DNA of 64,000 bases from Ardenticatenaceae bacterium (GCA_030065875.1 JASJCR010000041.1:1-64000), one strand, 5' to 3'; numbered from the stretch's first letter, positions 40,860-49,045 are shown. Notes: generated by a model from the sequence alone, not told the origin. Numbers and translations: made by a program.

Positions 40860-40910
40860 GCGATGGGAATTTCGTCCCATAGGACCTCCTAAACGGTTAG
40901 AATTTGGTTA
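40860..40910 (-). promoter_or_regulatory. Conserved 51-bp upstream element, copy 2
   Basis: On the minus strand: TAACC-N6-TAACC, 16 bases, then the 19-base core GGGACGAAATTCCCATCGC. All internal distances equal those of copy 1 (37458-37508). It lies 130 bases upstream of the metalloprotease ATG and directly after the terminator of the VOC gene, the place of a promoter. Confidence 0.68.
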
Positions 40911-40911
40911 G

Positions 40912-40947
40912 GAAATAAAAAACGGGACACCCTTTCCGGTATCCCGT
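40912..40947 (-). terminator. Rho-independent terminator of the two-domain VOC gene
   Basis: On the minus strand ACGGGATACC pairs with GGTGTCCCGT (one G-T pair) around a six-base loop, followed by TTTTTTATTT. It begins 27 bases after the VOC stop at 40974. Confidence 0.85.
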
Positions 40948-40973
40948 CTCTCTTGTCTCCAGTCTCTGGTCAT

Positions 40974-41771
40974 TTAGTGCCCTGGTGGATTATCCACCGG
41001 CCCGCTAAACGACATCATCGTAAATACCGCCCCGGTGGGGTCCTGAACGACGACAAATTTGCCCATCTCCCCGGCCGGGATCGGCTCGCCCATCAGGTTG
41101 CCGCCTAATTCTTTCACTTTGGCGGCCATGGCGTCTACATCTTCAACCATAAAGTAGACCGCCCAGTTTGAAGGAACCGGCCCCCAGGAATCCTGAATGG
41201 CCATCGAACCGGCCTGAATGCGCTCGTCCGCCTTGTACATTACATAGTCGTTTTCATCGGTCTGGATTCCCCAATCAAACACATCCGCGTAAAACTTTTT
41301 GGTCGCGGCTATATCCCTTGTTTGCAGTTCGTTCCACACCAGCGTATTGGGCATATTGACCAAGCCGGCCCCTTTGTGATTCGCCGGCTGCCACACGCCG
41401 AACATCGCCCCGCTTGGATCCTGGGCCATGAGCATGCGCCCCTCCTGCATCACGTCCATCGGGGGCAGCACCATCGTTCCGCCGGCCGCGGTCACTTTTT
41501 CGGCAACGGCGTTGACGTCGTCGTGTTTGACGTACGATACCCAGTGGGATGGCACCCCCTGGGCCCTCATCTCTTCCTGCATGGCCCCCATGCCGGCTAC
41601 GCTGTGCCCCTCAATGCTGAACATGACGTAGACGCCGCCGCCGTCAATCGGCCGATCTTCAGCTTCCCAGCCAAACAACCCGGTGTAAAACGCCTTGGCC
41701 GCGGCAACATCGGTGGTGGTCAAATCAACCCACGAAAACACCCCATCCGGATAATTGGTCACAACTTTCAT
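40974..41771 (-). CDS. Two-domain VOC (glyoxalase/bleomycin-resistance) family protein
   Basis: A 265-residue protein with two VOC modules, residues ~8-130 and ~138-258. Module 1: 'FSWVDLTTTDVAAAKAFYTG' and 'MLMAQDPSGAMFGVWQP'. Module 2: 'LVWNELQTRDIAATKKFYAD' and 'FVVVQDPTGAVFTMM'. 'GWE', 'FDWG' and 'DPSGA/DPTGA' give the family pattern. The first module's metal His is absent in parts, so catalysis is uncertain; many such tandem VOC proteins have no known substrate. ATG 41771 has GGAGGA. It is monocistronic, with a strong terminator, and two further VOC genes lie at 49-50 kb. Confidence 0.9.
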   Translation of the reverse strand: MKVVTNYPDGVFSWVDLTTTDVAAAKAFYTGLFGWEAEDRPIDGGGVYVMFSIEGHSVAGMGAMQEEMRAQGVPSHWVSYVKHDDVNAVAEKVTAAGGTMVLPPMDVMQEGRMLMAQDPSGAMFGVWQPANHKGAGLVNMPNTLVWNELQTRDIAATKKFYADVFDWGIQTDENDYVMYKADERIQAGSMAIQDSWGPVPSNWAVYFMVEDVDAMAAKVKELGGNLMGEPIPAGEMGKFVVVQDPTGAVFTMMSFSGPVDNPPGH

Positions 41772-41897
41772 GTCTGAATCCTCCGTTTTCTGGAAAAATA
41801 TAAAATTGAAAATGTTTGAGTATTGGGTAAATCACTCTGAACTGGCAGTCAGAAAAGTATAGCATGGATTTGGATTTAGAACAAGTGTTCTACGACA

Positions 41898-41993
41898 AGT
41901 CCTGAGTGCTGAGTTAAAAGTCCTGAGTAAGTTTGATCTACTTTTAAAATGGTCCTGAATTCAGGACTTAGCACTCAGGACTTAGCACTCAGC
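41898..41993. repeat. Inverted 'gtcctgagtgctgag' element upstream of the oxidoreductase gene
   Basis: Two 'agtcctgagt' words at 41898-41928 are opposed by two 'cttagcactcag' words at 41968-41992, with 'tcctgaattcagga' in between (41953-41966, itself a palindrome). The arms can form a hairpin in the leader region of the gene at 42044. It resembles other short-period inverted families here. Confidence 0.75.
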
Positions 41994-42043
41994 CTTATTC
42001 CTCGGTAAAATGGGCCAAACCCAAAAGGAACCTGAAAAACGCT

Positions 42044-45000
42044 ATGACGATCGATCGCACATTTGATCTCGACTCACGATATACGATTGAAGAGGGCACC
42101 ATCATTTTGACCGGCCTGCAGGCCCTGATTCGGATCCCTCTCGACCAATATCGAGCAGATCAGCGGGCGGGGCTCAACACGGCCACCTTTATCTCCGGCT
42201 ATCGCGGGTCTCCGCTGGGTGGGTTTGACACCCTTCTCCAGCGCAGCGGTCCGCTTTTACGCGATCATCAAATTGTGTTTGAACCGGGGGTCAATGAAGA
42301 TTTAGCGGCCACGGCCGTGCTGGGTTCACAGCTGGCCAACACCTTGCCAGAGCCAAAATACGACGGGGTGCTGGGCATCTGGTACGGCAAAGGTCCGGGG
42401 GTTGATCGATCGGGTGACGTGTTTAAACACGCTCAAATAACCGGGGTCGGCCGCTACGGGGGCGTGCTGGCCCTGGCCGGAGACGATCCCACCGCCAAGT
42501 CGTCAACCATTCCCTCACACTCAGAAATCGCCCTGTACGACGCCCAGATGCCGGTGCTCTATCCCGGGTCCCTGCAGGAAATTATCGAGATGGGCCGCTT
42601 CGGGCTGGAGCTTTCGCGCTACAGCGGTTCATGGACCGGCTTTAAGATCGTCACCAACATAGCCGACAGCTACGGCACGGCTTATGTTTCCCCTATCGAA
42701 ATTGTAAAACCGTCTTTTGAGTATCTCGGCCGGCCGTGGCAGCACACCCAAAATCCGGCCCTGCTGGCCCCATACAGCCTGATGCAGGAGAAAGAGATCC
42801 ACGACGGCCGGCTGGAAGCAGCCAAGGCATTTGCTGCGGCCAATCATCTCAATCAAATCACGGTACGCGGGGAACGGGATCGGCTGGGGATCATCGCCGC
42901 CGGGAAAACCTATTACGATCTGCGCGAAGCGCTGCAAACGCTTGGCCTCACCAATGAAGATTTACACCGTTACGGCATCCGCCTGCTCAAGCTGGGAATG
43001 ATCTACCCGATCGAAGAGGCAATCGTCAAAAGCTTTGCCCAGGGACTTGACCAGCTGTTAATTATCGAAGAAAAGCGGGCGTTTATTGAGCTCTTTGTAC
43101 GCGATATTTTGTATAACGAACCGCAGCGGCCGGCCGTTTACGGCAAGCGGGATGAGCAGAGTCATTTTCTGGTGCGGGCCGATCACGAGTTGGATGCTGA
43201 CCAGATCACCGAGCTGCTTATTAAACGGCTGGCGGGTTTGGTCCCGGCTGACCGGCTGCACATCAACCGGGAACCGGCTCCCGCTATCGCGCTCAACATG
43301 GCTTCGTCTGGGCAAACCACACCCGGCCGCACGCCGTATTTTTGCTCCGGCTGCCCACACAACCGCTCGACCATCGTGCCGGAAGGATCCCTACAGGGGG
43401 GCGGGATCGGCTGCCACACCCTGGCCATCCTCATGAACCGCAACATTACCGGGGTGACGCAAATGGGCGGCGAGGGGGCGCAGTGGGTTGGTGCTTCGCC
43501 GTTTAGCCACATCAATCACATCTTTCAAAATATCGGGGATGGGACCCTCTTCCACAGCGGCTCCCTGGCCATTCGGCAGTCGGTGGCGGCCGGGGCCAAT
43601 ATCACTTACAAAATACTCTACAACGGGGCGGTGGCCATGACGGGGGGGCAGCAGGCCGATGGGGAGCTGTCGATTCCCGATCTGACCCGCGAACTACAGG
43701 CGGAAGGGGTGGAAAAAATTATTGTTTGTTCGGATGATCCGCAAAAATTCCCTCTTAATACTCACTGGGCGGAAGGGACAGAAATTTGGGAGAGAGACAG
43801 GTTAAACGACGCCCAGGAAATCTTGAAAGAAGTTAACGGAGTAACGGCCGTTATTTACGATCAGGCTTGCGCCACCGAGCTGCGGCGCAAGCGCAAGCGC
43901 GGCCTGATTGAAGAGCCCAAAAAACGGGTTTTTATCAACGAAATGGTGTGTGAAGGATGTGGTGACTGCGGGGATAAGTCAAACTGCCTCAGCGTTTTTC
44001 CCGTTGAAACGGAATTCGGCCGCAAAACGCAGATTCACCAGTCGTCGTGCAACAAGGATTATACGTGTCTGGAGGGGGATTGCCCGGCATTTGTCACTTT
44101 AGAGACAACAGACAACAGACCTCAGACAACAGCAAGGTCGGATTTTTCTGAGGTCTGGGGTCTGTTGTCTGAGGTCTCTTTCCCAGAGCCAGACCCCCTC
44201 CCCCCCGCCGAAAGCAACATTTTTATGGCCGGGATCGGCGGTACAGGGGTGGTGACAATCAATCAAATCTTAGCCACGGCCGCGTTGCTTGATGGCAAAT
44301 GGGTCACCAGTCTCGATCAGACCGGTCTGAGCCAAAAAGGCGGGCCGGTGGCGTCCCATTTGAAGGTGCGAGAAAAGGCGGAACCGATCAGCAATATGGT
44401 AAGCCATGGAGAAAGTGATGCGTTTTTGGTATTTGACTTGCTCAGCGGCACCGATGAAAAAAATCTCAAACGCGCCAATCCAGCCAGAACCAGGGCGATA
44501 GTCTCTTCCAGCGAGATTCCCACCGGAGCGATGGTCAAGTCTAAAGAGGTTGAATACCCGCGCGGTATGATATTGAAAAACCGGTTGGAAAAAGCGACAA
44601 TCGCTGCAGGCAACGTCTATTTTGACGCAGTGACCCTGGCCGAAAATCTGTTTGGCAGCCACATGCCGGCCAACATGATCGTCGTCGGGGCCGCTTACCA
44701 GGCGGGGCTGCTGCCGATCACGGCCGTGGCCATCGAGCACGCCATCAGCCTCAACGGGGTAGCCATCGAAATCAATAAAAATGCCTTTCGCCTCGGACGG
44801 CAAATCGTCGCGGACCCAAACTGGCTCAACACCCTCAATCTACATCGTCCGGGGTCACAACCCACCGATCCAACACCCAACTCCCAACACCCATCATCCA
44901 CTACCCATCACCTAACCCCTAACTCACTTCCGGACGAGCTCACGCGCCTTCTCAACATCCGCATTCCTCATCTCATCGCTTATCAAAATGAAGGGTACGC

Positions 45001-45556
45001 CCGCGAGTACGTGTCGTTTGTTGAGAAAGTCGTAAAAATGGAAGAAGGTATTGGTGACGGCCGGCTCAGCGAAAACGTGGCCCGCTACCTCTACAAATTG
45101 ATGGCCTACAAGGATGAATATGAGGTGGCGCGGCTTTATTTGCGGCCGGAATTTGAGGAAGCGATTCGCAAACAGTTTGGCCCGCAGGCGAAAGTCACCT
45201 ATCAGCTTCATCCGCCGTTTATGCGTGCCCTGGGCATGAAGAAGAAAATCCCCATCGGCCGCTGGTTCAAGCCGTTTTTCCGCCTGCTTTACGCCATGCG
45301 CGGCCTACGCGGCACACCGTTTGATCTTTTTGGCTATGCGAATGTCCGGCGGGTCGAGCGGGAGTTGATTGGCGAATATCGCCAGTTGATTGAAGAACTG
45401 CTGACTCCACTCAAATCAGAAAATTACGACGCGGCTGTGGCGCTGGCCGCCCTGCCCGATATGATTCGCGGCTATGAAGAGATCAAGCTGGCAGGGGTGG
45501 AGAAGTTTCGCAGAGCGGTGGCGGAGAGAGAACTATCTCGGAAAATTTCCAAATGA
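42044..45556 (+). CDS. Fused indolepyruvate/2-oxoacid:ferredoxin oxidoreductase
   Basis: A 1170-residue fused IorA/IorB-type enzyme that decarboxylates aryl or branched 2-oxoacids to acyl-CoA with ferredoxin. Residues ~20-400: pyrimidine/transketolase-like domains ('FISGYRGSPLGGFDT'). ~430-600: TPP-binding part with 'PYFCSGCPHNRST' and 'GGEGAQWVG'. ~630-685: Cys-rich 'NEMVCEGCGDCGDKSNCLS' and 'SSCNKDYTCLEGDCP'. ~720-935: gamma domain with 'MAGIGGTGVVTINQILATA'. ~965-1170: helical tail. ATG 42044 has AAGGAA. Two stretches (residues ~686-712 and ~939-963) are translated dispersed repeats, at the joint between Fe-S and gamma domains and before the tail. Without them the length fits the aerobic-type family. 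Confidence 0.93.
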   Translation: MTIDRTFDLDSRYTIEEGTIILTGLQALIRIPLDQYRADQRAGLNTATFISGYRGSPLGGFDTLLQRSGPLLRDHQIVFEPGVNEDLAATAVLGSQLANTLPEPKYDGVLGIWYGKGPGVDRSGDVFKHAQITGVGRYGGVLALAGDDPTAKSSTIPSHSEIALYDAQMPVLYPGSLQEIIEMGRFGLELSRYSGSWTGFKIVTNIADSYGTAYVSPIEIVKPSFEYLGRPWQHTQNPALLAPYSLMQEKEIHDGRLEAAKAFAAANHLNQITVRGERDRLGIIAAGKTYYDLREALQTLGLTNEDLHRYGIRLLKLGMIYPIEEAIVKSFAQGLDQLLIIEEKRAFIELFVRDILYNEPQRPAVYGKRDEQSHFLVRADHELDADQITELLIKRLAGLVPADRLHINREPAPAIALNMASSGQTTPGRTPYFCSGCPHNRSTIVPEGSLQGGGIGCHTLAILMNRNITGVTQMGGEGAQWVGASPFSHINHIFQNIGDGTLFHSGSLAIRQSVAAGANITYKILYNGAVAMTGGQQADGELSIPDLTRELQAEGVEKIIVCSDDPQKFPLNTHWAEGTEIWERDRLNDAQEILKEVNGVTAVIYDQACATELRRKRKRGLIEEPKKRVFINEMVCEGCGDCGDKSNCLSVFPVETEFGRKTQIHQSSCNKDYTCLEGDCPAFVTLETTDNRPQTTARSDFSEVWGLLSEVSFPEPDPLPPAESNIFMAGIGGTGVVTINQILATAALLDGKWVTSLDQTGLSQKGGPVASHLKVREKAEPISNMVSHGESDAFLVFDLLSGTDEKNLKRANPARTRAIVSSSEIPTGAMVKSKEVEYPRGMILKNRLEKATIAAGNVYFDAVTLAENLFGSHMPANMIVVGAAYQAGLLPITAVAIEHAISLNGVAIEINKNAFRLGRQIVADPNWLNTLNLHRPGSQPTDPTPNSQHPSSTTHHLTPNSLPDELTRLLNIRIPHLIAYQNEGYAREYVSFVEKVVKMEEGIGDGRLSENVARYLYKLMAYKDEYEVARLYLRPEFEEAIRKQFGPQAKVTYQLHPPFMRALGMKKKIPIGRWFKPFFRLLYAMRGLRGTPFDLFGYANVRRVERELIGEYRQLIEELLTPLKSENYDAAVALAALPDMIRGYEEIKLAGVEKFRRAVAERELSRKISK
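44101..44179. repeat. Inverted repeat element inside the oxidoreductase gene
   Basis: Two 32-base arms (44101-44132 and 44148-44179) are complementary at 27 of 32 positions, built from 'agacaacagac' / 'gtctgttgtctgaggtct' words, with a 15-base centre. The frame is maintained across it. A half copy lies in the soxB-soxD gap (30479-30497). Confidence 0.88.
44859..44930. repeat. 'caacaccca' repeat inside the oxidoreductase gene
   Basis: A C/A-rich tract ('caacacccaactcccaacac', 'ccatcacctaacccctaac') encodes residues ~939-963 as Pro/Thr/Ser/Asn/His. The same words make up the array at 30834-30889 and the 5' end of the gene at 45616. Confidence 0.85.
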
Positions 45557-45615
45557 AAGGACACATAAAAGCATTTTCCGAGATATTAGCCGGATTTTAG
45601 TAAAAGGATGTCGCT

Positions 45616-46233
45616 TTGTCAGAAAACACACCCAACACCTATCACCCAACACCCAACACCCAACACCTATCACCAATCCCCCACTTCTCCGTCTTTATCG
45701 CCACCAGCCTCGACGGCTTTATCGCCCGGCCGGATGGCGATATCGACTGGCTAATGGCCGCCAGCACGCCGGATGATCTAAATGATTATGGGTATGCCGA
45801 TTTTATGAGTTCGGTTGATGTCCTTGTCATGGGCCGGAACTCCTTTGAAAAAGTGCTCACTTTTGGTGAATGGCCGTATGAGAAACGGGTGGTCGTCATG
45901 AGCCACTCGCGCAAGGAAATCCCGGCCGATCTTAACGGCAAAGTCGACCTGTTTTCCGGCACACTCCAGGAACTGGTAGCCAAACTCCAATCAGAGGGGG
46001 TCAAAAAGGTGTATGTCGACGGGGGCAAGCTGATCCAATCGTTTTTACAGGAAGGGCTGATCGACGATATGATCATCACCCAAATACCGATTTTGATCGG
46101 GGAAGGCATCCCGTTATTTGGACCGTTAGCCAAAGATGTTAAATTGTCCCTTGTTGAAGCCAAAGGGTATGCAAGCGGGTTTGTACAGGTGAAGTACGAG
46201 GTTAGAGACCCTGGTGGGCTTCAAAAGTTTTGA
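45616..46233 (+). CDS. Dihydrofolate reductase/RibD C-terminal-like reductase with repeat-derived ends
   Basis: A RibD-C/DHFR-like NADPH reductase of about 180 core residues. 'FSVFIATSLDGFIARPDGDI' is the family opening, 'DVLVMGRNSFEKVLTF' the middle strand-helix, 'VKKVYVDGGKLIQSFLQEGL' the G-G cofactor loop, and 'IPILIGEGIPLFGPL' the last conserved part. The frame's first ~22 residues (from TTG 45616, 'SENTPNTYHPTPNTQHLSP') are a translated 'caacaccca' array and have no family match; translation could begin at a later non-ATG codon, since no ATG precedes the core. The last ~9 residues and stop come from a palindrome (46219-46245). Substrate unknown; a pterin or flavin-precursor reductase is the general role. 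Confidence 0.82.
   Translation: MSENTPNTYHPTPNTQHLSPIPHFSVFIATSLDGFIARPDGDIDWLMAASTPDDLNDYGYADFMSSVDVLVMGRNSFEKVLTFGEWPYEKRVVVMSHSRKEIPADLNGKVDLFSGTLQELVAKLQSEGVKKVYVDGGKLIQSFLQEGLIDDMIITQIPILIGEGIPLFGPLAKDVKLSLVEAKGYASGFVQVKYEVRDPGGLQKF
45626..45680. repeat. 'caacaccca' array at the 5' end of the reductase gene
   Basis: Repeated 'acccaacacc' and 'ctatcaccca' words, same family as 30834-30889 and 44866-44930. Position straddles the probable start of the gene at 45616. Confidence 0.85.
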
Positions 46234-46245
46234 AAACTTTTGAAG
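46219..46245. repeat. Perfect palindrome containing the stop codon of the reductase gene
   Basis: Arms CTTCAAAAGTTTT / AAAACTTTTGAAG with a single G centre; the TGA stop (46231-46233) is at the exact centre. It could serve as a 3'-end hairpin, and lies 17 bases before the kptA start. Confidence 0.85.
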
Positions 46246-46262
46246 TCTGGGCATAAACACCA

Positions 46263-46805
46263 ATGAATAGACGGGATTTAATTCGCCACAGTAAATTTTT
46301 GAGCCTGGTGCTGCGCCACCGGCCGCAGAAAATCGGCCTGGAGCTGGACAGCCAGGGATGGGCCGATGTCGATCATCTGCTGGCCAGGATGGCAGCTCAC
46401 GGCCGCAAAATTGATCTCCCCACCTTGAAAAAGGTCGTGGCAGAGAACGACAAACAGCGCTTTATTTTTAGCGCAGACGGCCGGCGCATTCGAGCCAACC
46501 AGGGGCATTCAATCAAAGTTGACCTGGGGTATGATCCGCTTAAACCACCCGAGTTTCTTTTCCACGGCACCGCCGAGCGCTTTGTCGATTCGATTCGAGA
46601 CAAAGGGCTCCTCAAGCGCCGGCGGCACCACGTGCACCTCTCTCAAGATCGGGAAACCGCCGTCAAAGTCGGCCAGCGGCACGGACGGCCGGTCGTATTG
46701 ATCGTTCAAGCTGGGGCGATGCACGCGGCCGGGCATCAATTTTTTCTCTCCGAAAACCACGTCTGGCTGACCGATCACGTCCCGCCGGAATTTCTTGAGA
46801 TTTAG
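46263..46805 (+). CDS. kptA: RNA 2'-phosphotransferase (Tpt1/KptA family)
   Basis: A 180-residue KptA protein, which removes an internal 2'-phosphate from RNA with NAD+. '[20 protein letters not shown]' near residues 10-29 holds the first Arg-His pair, '[13 protein letters not shown]' the second Arg/His, '[19 protein letters not shown]' the HGT motif, and '[19 protein letters not shown]' the last active-site stretch; all are present. Bacteria do not have the eukaryotic tRNA splicing that supplies its classic substrate, so its natural role is unclear. It may be read from the upstream reductase transcript, 29 bases away, though a strong hairpin intervenes. Confidence 0.95.
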   Translation: MNRRDLIRHSKFLSLVLRHRPQKIGLELDSQGWADVDHLLARMAAHGRKIDLPTLKKVVAENDKQRFIFSADGRRIRANQGHSIKVDLGYDPLKPPEFLFHGTAERFVDSIRDKGLLKRRRHHVHLSQDRETAVKVGQRHGRPVVLIVQAGAMHAAGHQFFLSENHVWLTDHVPPEFLEI

Positions 46806-46908
46806 GGTTTGTAGAACTACAAAAAGATTCACATCAGCGGGTTGACACAGATTATTTAATTTTATCTGCGAAATCTGCGGACAATAAAATTTATAAGGAG
46901 AGAACCCC

Positions 46909-48354
46909 ATGCAGCGCATCGATACCCTGGAAATTTTACAAAACGGATTGCCCGCGGCCGACGGCCCAACCCGGCACATCATTATCATCGGGGCGGGGAT
47001 GGCCGGGCTAACGGCCGCCCTGCTCCTGCAGGATGCCGGTCATAAAGTCACAATTTTGGAGGCTCAAAACCGGCTTGGGGGCCGGGTTTACACCTATCAC
47101 GGCTTTGCCGGGAAAATGTACGGGGAGTTTGGGGCGATGCGCTTTCCGCGCCAGCACCGGCTGGGACAGTATCTTATCCGCGACAAATTTAAGCTGGCCA
47201 CCCGGCCGTTTCCCATGGCGGATGAAGACACCTTTATTCACGTCAACAATATTGGGCTGCGACGCAGCGAATTTCATCCGGACAAGCTCAACTTTGAGCT
47301 GCCCGATCGCGAAAAAGGGAGGCTGCCTCAAGATCTGCTCAAAGAGGCGATCCAACCCCTCATCGACATCATCGAGGGGGAAAACGGCTGGGAACGATTG
47401 ATCAACGAATACGATGAATACTCGCTGATCGATTTCCTTTACGAAAGCCCGCTCAGCGATGAAGCCACCGCCATGATCGGCCCCCTACTCAATCTGGAAG
47501 GGCGCTACCATTTTTCACTGGTGGAATGGTTTTCACACTATTATGAAGACGTCTTTGGTGATCTCGTTTACATCGAAAAGGGGGCAGACGCCTTGCCTAA
47601 CGCGTTTGCGCCTTATCTCATGGACCGCATCCGACTGGGGGCGATCGTTCAGGGGATTGACCAGACCGAACAGGGGGTCTCGGTGCAGTTTAAAGACCGG
47701 GCCGACAACGTTCACGTTATGGAAGGGGATGAGGTGATCCTGACCGTGCCGTTTAACCTGCTGCGCCACATGGAAATCGGCGGGTTGGACCCCAACAAAT
47801 GGTACACCATTCGCAACGTCTATTACGGCCGGGCGCACAAAATCTTTATGCAGTTTGGGGAGCGATGGTGGGAAAAATATTACAATATCTCACATGGGGT
47901 AACCGTCACCGATCGGGCGATCCGCAACATCGTTTATACCCCGGCCGGGCAGGATCACACCTTTGACAAGGGGGTTATCATCGCCTCATATGCCTGGGGA
48001 CAGGACAGCATGGCCTACAGCATGTTGTCGGAAGAGGAGCGCATCCAGCAGGCGCTGCAGGATGTGTGCAAAATTCACCCGGAAGCAAAAAAGAGTTTTG
48101 AATTTGGCATTTCACACGACTGGTCGCTTGATCAATTTGCCGGGGGGATTGGTCCGCTGTTCCGGCCGCACGAGATGAGCGGCGATTTTTACGACAACAT
48201 CGTCCGGCCGGTGAACCGCATCTGGTTCGCCAACGACGCCTGCGACCGGCGTCACCGCCGCTGGATTGAGGCGGCCCTGGTGGCGGCCGTCAAAAATGCG
48301 TACGCGCTGCACACCGGTCAGAGAAACCAGGTGCCGCTGGATCTTCATGAGTAG
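46909..48354 (+). CDS. Flavin monoamine oxidase/L-amino acid oxidase family protein
   Basis: A 481-residue FAD-dependent amine oxidase. 'HIIIIGAGMAGLTAALLLQD' near residues 23-42 and 'VTILEAQNRLGGRVYTY' are the ADP-binding loop and the ARxRxGGR-type motif (here QNRLGGR). 'EFGAMRFPRQHRL' is typical of L-amino acid oxidases, with the Arg near the flavin. The end 'RIWFANDACDRRHRRWIEAA' is the C-terminal FAD motif, with Asp replacing the common Glu. No signal peptide, so cytosolic. ATG 46909 has AAGGAGAG. It would oxidatively deaminate an amine or amino acid, giving H2O2; the substrate is unknown. It stands convergent with a TetR gene. Confidence 0.92.
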   Translation: MQRIDTLEILQNGLPAADGPTRHIIIIGAGMAGLTAALLLQDAGHKVTILEAQNRLGGRVYTYHGFAGKMYGEFGAMRFPRQHRLGQYLIRDKFKLATRPFPMADEDTFIHVNNIGLRRSEFHPDKLNFELPDREKGRLPQDLLKEAIQPLIDIIEGENGWERLINEYDEYSLIDFLYESPLSDEATAMIGPLLNLEGRYHFSLVEWFSHYYEDVFGDLVYIEKGADALPNAFAPYLMDRIRLGAIVQGIDQTEQGVSVQFKDRADNVHVMEGDEVILTVPFNLLRHMEIGGLDPNKWYTIRNVYYGRAHKIFMQFGERWWEKYYNISHGVTVTDRAIRNIVYTPAGQDHTFDKGVIIASYAWGQDSMAYSMLSEEERIQQALQDVCKIHPEAKKSFEFGISHDWSLDQFAGGIGPLFRPHEMSGDFYDNIVRPVNRIWFANDACDRRHRRWIEAALVAAVKNAYALHTGQRNQVPLDLHE

Positions 48355-48367
48355 TTCTATTTCCATG

Positions 48368-48946
48368 TCATTTTACGCGAAGGGCCTCTAAAAACCGGGC
48401 AAGCATCGCCTGGGCGTTTTCTTCAGGATGGCCGGTGGCCACCCACAGACTCAGCTGATTCATCGCCCCGGAAAGGGCCTGGGCGGCCGCGGATGGATCA
48501 GGCACGTCGATCGTGTCTTCAGCCTGCAGCACCTCCAAAATCTCTACGAGTGAACGAGTCGTATATTCATCATCAAGCTGCTGCCACTGCTGGGTGCCCA
48601 AAACAGCCGGGGCGTCGATGAGAATGATTCGCTGGTAAGCCGGGTTCTGGGATTCATGGATAAACGCCCGACACCCGGCCGTCAGCGCCTCCCAATCATT
48701 TTGGGTCCCATCAGCCACGGCCAGGATCTGCTCCCCCATTTTGCGCAGCTGACTTTCAACCACCTCTCGAAACAATCCTTCCTTGCTTCCAAAATGATGA
48801 TAAACCGCTCCACGGGTAACTTCAGCCTGGGTGGCAAGCTGTTCGAGGGATAGACCTTCATATCCTCCCTGGCTGCAAATTTGTACGGCTTCATCTAGTA
48901 TGCGGGCACGGGTTTTTTGGGCTTCGGCAAATGTTTTTCTGGGCAT
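48368..48946 (-). CDS. TetR/AcrR family transcriptional regulator
   Basis: A 192-residue TetR protein of the AcrR type. 'KTRARILDEAVQICSQGGYE', 'LSLEQLATQAEVTRGAVYHH' and 'FGSKEGLFREVVESQLRK' form the DNA-binding domain. The C-terminal part has the TetR_C_2-like 'AGCRAFIHESQNPAYQRIIL' and 'ILIDAPAVLGTQQWQQLD' segments. I start at ATG 48946 (MPRKTFAEAQ); the frame is open 50 codons further but across the operator. A perfect palindrome at 48998-49014 stands between this gene and the divergent VOC gene, so self-control and control of the VOC gene are inferred. Confidence 0.93.
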   Translation of the reverse strand: MPRKTFAEAQKTRARILDEAVQICSQGGYEGLSLEQLATQAEVTRGAVYHHFGSKEGLFREVVESQLRKMGEQILAVADGTQNDWEALTAGCRAFIHESQNPAYQRIILIDAPAVLGTQQWQQLDDEYTTRSLVEILEVLQAEDTIDVPDPSAAAQALSGAMNQLSLWVATGHPEENAQAMLARFLEALRVK

Positions 48947-48997
48947 GGTCAAAGTATAGCAAATGGTTGACATACATACAAGATGAATGTATAATAC

Positions 48998-49014
48998 ATA
49001 CATACTGTATGTAT
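48998..49014. promoter_or_regulatory. Putative TetR operator
   Basis: ATACATAC-T-GTATGTAT, a perfect 8-bp inverted repeat, in the gap between the divergent tetR and VOC genes. A second, weaker copy ('catacatacaagatgaatg' region) lies at 48970-48993. Typical size and position for AcrR-type sites. Confidence 0.65.
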
Positions 49015-49045
49015 AATTAAAACAACAAACTTGGAGGTTATTTTG

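Noticed and set aside
40860..40878. Riboswitch in the metalloprotease leader
   Set aside because: The conserved core is only 19 bases with one short hairpin; no known riboswitch architecture fits. Kept as a regulatory element of unknown kind.
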